A program made the position numbers and the translations under genes. A model generated the notes under the pieces. It ran no database searches. It was not told where the DNA came from and saw only the letters and a list, made by a program, of their open reading frames with translations. Shown piece by piece: positions 61,512 to 64,000 of a stretch of DNA of 64,000 nucleotides (the first letter of the stretch is position 1; each line of letters starts with the position of its first letter). This DNA is from an uncultured Candidatus Neoarthromitus sp. (GTDB lineage: Bacteria; Bacillota; Clostridia; Clostridiales; Clostridiaceae). The stretch covers positions 1 to 64,000 of the forward strand of contig CALADQ010000023.1 of assembly GCA_937890765.1 (NCBI GenBank). The letters are read 5' to 3'.

Positions 61512-61538
61512 AAAGGGCGTAAAGCCCTTTATTTTTTT
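61512..61538 (+). terminator. Terminator after the secreted protein gene
   Basis: AAAGGGC pairs with GCCCTTT around GTAAA, followed by ATTTTTTT. Confidence 0.88.
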
Positions 61539-61609
61539 AACTTTTTACATAAAAAATTCAAATGTAGACAAACTATAATTAGTATTTTTATTTTTTGGAG
61601 GATATCAAA

Positions 61610-62005
61610 ATGCCATCTAGTATAGAAGTTTTGGATAATAAAGTTAATTTTTTAATATACATGACGCAAGAAATACATAATCGAATGAATTTGAGTTTGG
61701 ATTTTGATACATTTGTTATTAATAATGATTTAACTTCAACTCAAGTAGTTTTGGTTATAAAATCATTAACTATATTAAATTATAGAAGGCTGGGTACTTT
61801 AGATGAACATTTGGATGAATTTAAAAATGATTTTAGATTTTCAACTATTTTAAATAATAATATGCCTACCTTTAATGAGTTTAGGAAATTTCTAAAAAGT
61901 ATAGATGTGTATGTAAATGAAGAAATATTGTTGAAAAGTTTGGAAAAACAGAAAATTGGCGAAAACATATGTAAATTTCTTCTAGAAGATAAACTCAATA
62001 ATTGA
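61610..62005 (+). CDS. Small protein of unknown function
   Basis: The 131-residue soluble protein starts at ATG 61610 behind GGAGG. It is helical with motifs NRMNLSLDFDTFVINNDLTSTQVVLVI, quoted here only in part (LTSTQVVLVIKSL). Composition is ordinary; there is no signal, membrane helix or cysteine cluster. I do not recognise the family. It has its own terminator. Confidence 0.65.
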   Translation: MPSSIEVLDNKVNFLIYMTQEIHNRMNLSLDFDTFVINNDLTSTQVVLVIKSLTILNYRRLGTLDEHLDEFKNDFRFSTILNNNMPTFNEFRKFLKSIDVYVNEEILLKSLEKQKIGENICKFLLEDKLNN

Positions 62006-62012
62006 TATAATA

Positions 62013-62057
62013 TAGCTTATCTGATATTTTTATTTCAGGTGAGCTAGTTTGTTTTTT
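62013..62057 (+). terminator. Terminator after the 61610 gene
   Basis: TAGCTTATCTGA pairs with TCAGGTGAGCTA (G-U pairs) around TATTTTTATT, followed by TTTGTTTTTT. Confidence 0.8.
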
Positions 62058-62071
62058 AAGGAGTTTTTAAA

Positions 62072-62449
62072 ATGGGGATTTTTAATACTTTAATGGGAAA
62101 TGCTTCGAGCACTGATACTAATAATTTGGATTCTCGTGTTAAAGAATTTTTACTTGAAGATGAAAGTGTCGCTTATGTGTTTTCTTATGTTAGGGATATG
62201 ATTTTGTTCACAAATTACAGAATCATTTTCGTGGATAAGCAAGGGGTAACTGGAAAGAAAATTGAATTCCGTTCAATTCCATACAAAAGTATAAATAGAT
62301 TTTCTATTGAAACTAGTGGTCATTTTGATGATGACTCAGAACTTAAATTGTGGCTTAGCGGAAATTCAGAACCTATAATCATTGAATTTTCTAAAGATAA
62401 AAATATTTACGAAGTTGAAAAAATTATTGCAAAATCTATATGTTCTTAA
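62072..62449 (+). CDS. Bacterial PH-domain protein
   Basis: The 125-residue protein has a bPH (YdjL/YvbH-type) domain: a helix with VKEFLLEDESVAYVF, then LFTNYRIIFVDKQG and a beta sandwich ending in a C-terminal helix. Such proteins are found in membrane-stress and uncharacterised contexts. It is preceded by GGAG. Confidence 0.8.
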   Translation: MGIFNTLMGNASSTDTNNLDSRVKEFLLEDESVAYVFSYVRDMILFTNYRIIFVDKQGVTGKKIEFRSIPYKSINRFSIETSGHFDDDSELKLWLSGNSEPIIIEFSKDKNIYEVEKIIAKSICS

Positions 62450-62474
62450 TTTGAAAATGAGGGAAATTTATTTT

Positions 62475-62732
62475 ATGATATATTCTAAAGATGATAAATT
62501 TTTTATGGATTTTAAAGGAGAAAATGGGGAAAAAATAACTCTCGAAGTTATCACAGAATTGTTTATTGATAAAAATAAATATTTAATTCTTTGTGAAGAC
62601 GACGATTATTCTGAAGATGCTTTTGTTGTTAAAGAAAATGTTGTTGATGGAAATATTGAATATATTTTTGTCGAAGATGAAGAAGAGTTTTTGAGAGTTA
62701 GGAAAGAATACAAAAAAATTATATATGATTAG
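62475..62732 (+). CDS. DUF1292 protein (YrzB-like)
   Basis: The 85-residue acidic protein has the DUF1292 pattern, a beta-hairpin start and ILCEDDDYSEDAFVVKE with the YIFVEDEEEFLRV motif. The family is widespread in Firmicutes near alaS and ruvX, which are not here. ATG 62475 is chosen behind GAGGGAAAT; longer in-frame readings overlap the PH gene. Confidence 0.82.
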   Translation: MIYSKDDKFFMDFKGENGEKITLEVITELFIDKNKYLILCEDDDYSEDAFVVKENVVDGNIEYIFVEDEEEFLRVRKEYKKIIYD

Positions 62733-62740
62733 ATAAATTT

Positions 62741-62925
62741 TTTCTGCAGTTAACGTAAGGCTTTTATGCTTAACCTACATTTTAAAATAGGGATTTCTAA
62801 AATTAGCAATGATGTCATGCTTCCAGTTTTCGTAAGCGGAGTAGGCAGAGAAATGCTATGAAGATTGCCCACTTGTTGGAGAACAGGTCTTAAGTTTATA
62901 AGTCAACGTCTCTGTGGATTAATTA
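62741..62925 (+). ncRNA. ssrS: Probable 6S RNA
   Basis: No coding frame lies between 62733 and the terminator at 62932, but the segment folds into one long rod. CTGCAG (62744-62749) pairs with CTGTGG (62912-62917), then ACGT with ACGT, GGCTT with AAGTC, CTTAA with TTAAG. A large central bubble has a hairpin on each side (the 3' one CTTGTT-GGAG-AACAGG). GGGATTTC then pairs with GAAGATTGCCC, TAGCA with TGCTA, and GCTT with AAGC close the end loop. This closing stem, bubble and terminal stem at about 180 bases is the 6S RNA architecture. 6S RNA sequesters sigma-A RNA polymerase. Confidence 0.65.
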
Positions 62926-62931
62926 ATTTTT

Positions 62932-62968
62932 AGAGCTTAGAATTTATTCTAAGCTCTTTGATTTTTTA
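62932..62968. terminator. Bidirectional terminator of the 6S-like RNA and sdpI
   Basis: AGAGCTTAGAAT and ATTCTAAGCTCT pair nearly perfectly and are followed by TTTGATTTTTT. The sdpI stop codon lies within the hairpin. Confidence 0.82.
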
Positions 62969-63603
62969 TGGTTGTAAATTATAAATGAATACAATGTTAA
63001 AGAAATCAATGTTATTAATAAGGTTATAATCATAACAAAAAATGAAAATTTGTTTAAGAATAGCGAAGTTAACAAAATTAAAATTCCGCTTATTACAAAT
63101 AAAAATCCTCCTAATCTGTGAGTTTTCATCCAAACATCGTCATCATACAAAGTCCAAGGAAGTTTTATTCCAACTGTAAAATTCCTTTTGCATTTTGGCA
63201 AATAGTTACCTATTAAAATAAAAATTATTGAGAAAAATATTGGCATGAGCATTTCGATTCTTAAATTGTATCCGAAGGAAATTAAAATTGTTGAACAAAC
63301 TAGTATTAATGATATTGATGGAATTATAAATATTAAAATTTTGTTGAGATTTTTCGGTACGTTTTTCTTTTTTGGGTCATTGTATTTAATGAAAAGTGCA
63401 AAAATATTTGCCAAAAATAAAATCATTGGATTTATGATTAAAAATATTTTTGATGCGTGTGAAGTCACTTCTCCTTTAAAGTTAAAGTGCATTGGAATTT
63501 CTTCGGGAAGTTTTTTGTAAAAAATTATCGCAATAAATACTGGAACTAAACACAAAATTGATGAAATCAAAAATGATTTATTTATTTTTCTCTTTTTCAT
63601 CAT
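62944..63603 (-). CDS. sdpI: SdpI-family membrane protein (DUF1648)
   Basis: The 219-residue protein has six or seven membrane helices. The N-terminal DUF1648 motif LPEEIPMHFNFKGEV and the SdpI C-terminal segment GIKLPWTLYDDDVWMKTHRLGG are clear. SdpI confers immunity to the SdpC toxin in Bacillus and is widespread without it. ATG 63603 (or 63600) follows GGAGGTGGTA. It overlaps sdpR by 26 bases. Confidence 0.9.
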   Translation of the reverse strand: MMKKRKINKSFLISSILCLVPVFIAIIFYKKLPEEIPMHFNFKGEVTSHASKIFLIINPMILFLANIFALFIKYNDPKKKNVPKNLNKILIFIIPSISLILVCSTILISFGYNLRIEMLMPIFFSIIFILIGNYLPKCKRNFTVGIKLPWTLYDDDVWMKTHRLGGFLFVISGILILLTSLFLNKFSFFVMIITLLITLISLTLYSFIIYNHKKSKSLE

Positions 63604-63862
63604 TACCACCTCCAATTTCAGATAGCCAAAGAATAACTTCCTCAAACACGGAAGTATTTATTTCGTAATATATAAAATTTTTGTATTTGGTTTCAAATAT
63701 TAGTTCTGCATTTTTTAAAATCGAAAGATGATAAGAAATTGTTGCTGGATTCAAATCAAAATTTTTGCAAATATCGCCTGCTGAAAGTTTATTTTTCTTT
63801 AAAATTTTTAAAATTTCTCTTCTAACAGGGTCTGATAATGCTTTAAATGTTTCTTTTAGCAC
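63578..63862 (-). CDS. sdpR: ArsR-family regulator, SdpR-like
   Basis: The 94-residue winged-helix repressor has KALSDPVRREILKILK and a recognition helix NPATISYHLSILKNAEL. There is no cysteine metal site, which argues for SdpR over a metal sensor. In Bacillus SdpR represses sdpRI until SdpI captures it at the membrane. Its promoter has two operator copies. Confidence 0.9.
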   Translation of the reverse strand: MLKETFKALSDPVRREILKILKKNKLSAGDICKNFDLNPATISYHLSILKNAELIFETKYKNFIYYEINTSVFEEVILWLSEIGGGNDEKEKNK

Positions 63863-63890
63863 ATCTACAAATTCCTCCTGTAATTTGATA

Positions 63891-63948
63891 TTTATCTAAA
63901 TAGATTATATTTTTATCATCGTTTATTGTCAATATCTATTTAGATAAA
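63891..63948 (-). promoter_or_regulatory. sdpRI promoter flanked by inverted operator copies
   Basis: On the reverse strand TTGACA (63932-63927), a 17-base spacer and TATAAT (63909-63904) make an ideal promoter. TTTATCTAAATAGAT is found on the plus strand at 63891-63905 and inverted, exactly, at 63934-63948; each copy has ATCTA..TAGAT dyad symmetry. One copy covers the start region and the other lies just upstream of the -35. Confidence 0.82.
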
Positions 63949-64000
63949 TTTCAAAATATTATTTTCATTGAAGAAAAAATTTGAATTATATATACTTGAA

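Noticed and set aside
62741..62925. Segment as SRP RNA, tmRNA or RNase P RNA
   Set aside because: The GGTGC...GGAAGGAAGCAG core of SRP RNA is absent, there is no tRNA-like end and the length is too short for RNase P; the rod fold fits 6S better.
1..64000. CRISPR arrays, insertion sequences, integrated elements
   Set aside because: I saw no regularly spaced repeats, transposase-like proteins or attachment-site duplications.

Overview
The window looks like the chromosome of an anaerobic, spore-forming, very AT-rich Firmicute of the Clostridiaceae type. The sequence shows A/T-dominated codons, frequent TTG and GTG starts behind strong GGAGG-type ribosome sites, an alpha/beta-type small acid-soluble spore protein, two SpoVB-like flippases, a V-type ATPase operon and the redox regulators Rex and PerR. 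The composition and the compact layout would fit a host-associated lineage such as segmented filamentous bacteria (Candidatus Arthromitus/Savagella), but that placement is inference and a low-GC Clostridium cannot be excluded. I saw no insertion sequence, prophage, integrase or CRISPR array.

Layout. The left edge is the 3' end of a 5S rRNA and its terminator. Next come a NanE-like pseudoenzyme gene and a polysaccharide deacetylase (97-1584), then a run of response regulator, histidine kinase, lipoprotein, YedF and flavoprotein genes (1665-7143). After a RusA-like gene come tsaD, a membrane-anchored alpha/beta-hydrolase-like gene, htrA and a reverse-strand ABC-F gene (7163-13135). A sialic acid operon (nanE, nanA, Na+ symporter, yhcH, nanK, then mntP) covers 13290-18451 and is followed by a zinc block (zur, znuB, znuC, znuA; 18534-21377). 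Two tandem rhomboid-fold proteins without catalytic residues, a DUF1232 protein, a 52-residue membrane peptide and two HTH-TPR regulators fill 21834-27729. Then come the SASP gene, an M23 peptidase, tig-clpP-clpX-engB and two Asn-rich proteins, one of them also Cys-rich.

From 35717 to 38235 a reverse-strand block holds perR, a membrane protein, a degenerate J-domain protein with a 14-cysteine tail and a DUF5685 protein. Then come an M20 peptidase, an RluA-type pseudouridine synthase, two convergent SpoVB-like flippases, a signal-less zinc phospholipase C homologue and the nine-gene V-ATPase operon (45418-53976), whose proteolipid carries sodium-type ligands. The right part holds lepB, a mannose-1-phosphate guanylyltransferase gene, a DUF4214 protein, rpe, a tandem pair of membrane-anchored Mrr-like proteins, rex, an OGG1-like glycosylase, a secreted coiled-coil protein with internal repeats, small conserved genes, a 6S-like RNA and an sdpRI pair with a clear operator/promoter.

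How it works together. A sodium cycle is suggested by the V-ATPase and the sodium:sialate-type symporter. Host sialic acid would be imported and converted by NanA, NanK and NanE toward N-acetylglucosamine-6-phosphate. Metal and redox control is dense: Zur, PerR, Rex, MntP, ZnuABC. A recurring feature is family members that have lost catalytic residues (NanE-like, hydrolase-like, two rhomboids, J-domain, RusA). The least explained units are the DUF5685/J-domain/membrane cluster, the tandem pseudo-rhomboids and the paired Mrr-like membrane proteins. All assignments are from reading the sequence; no database search was run.
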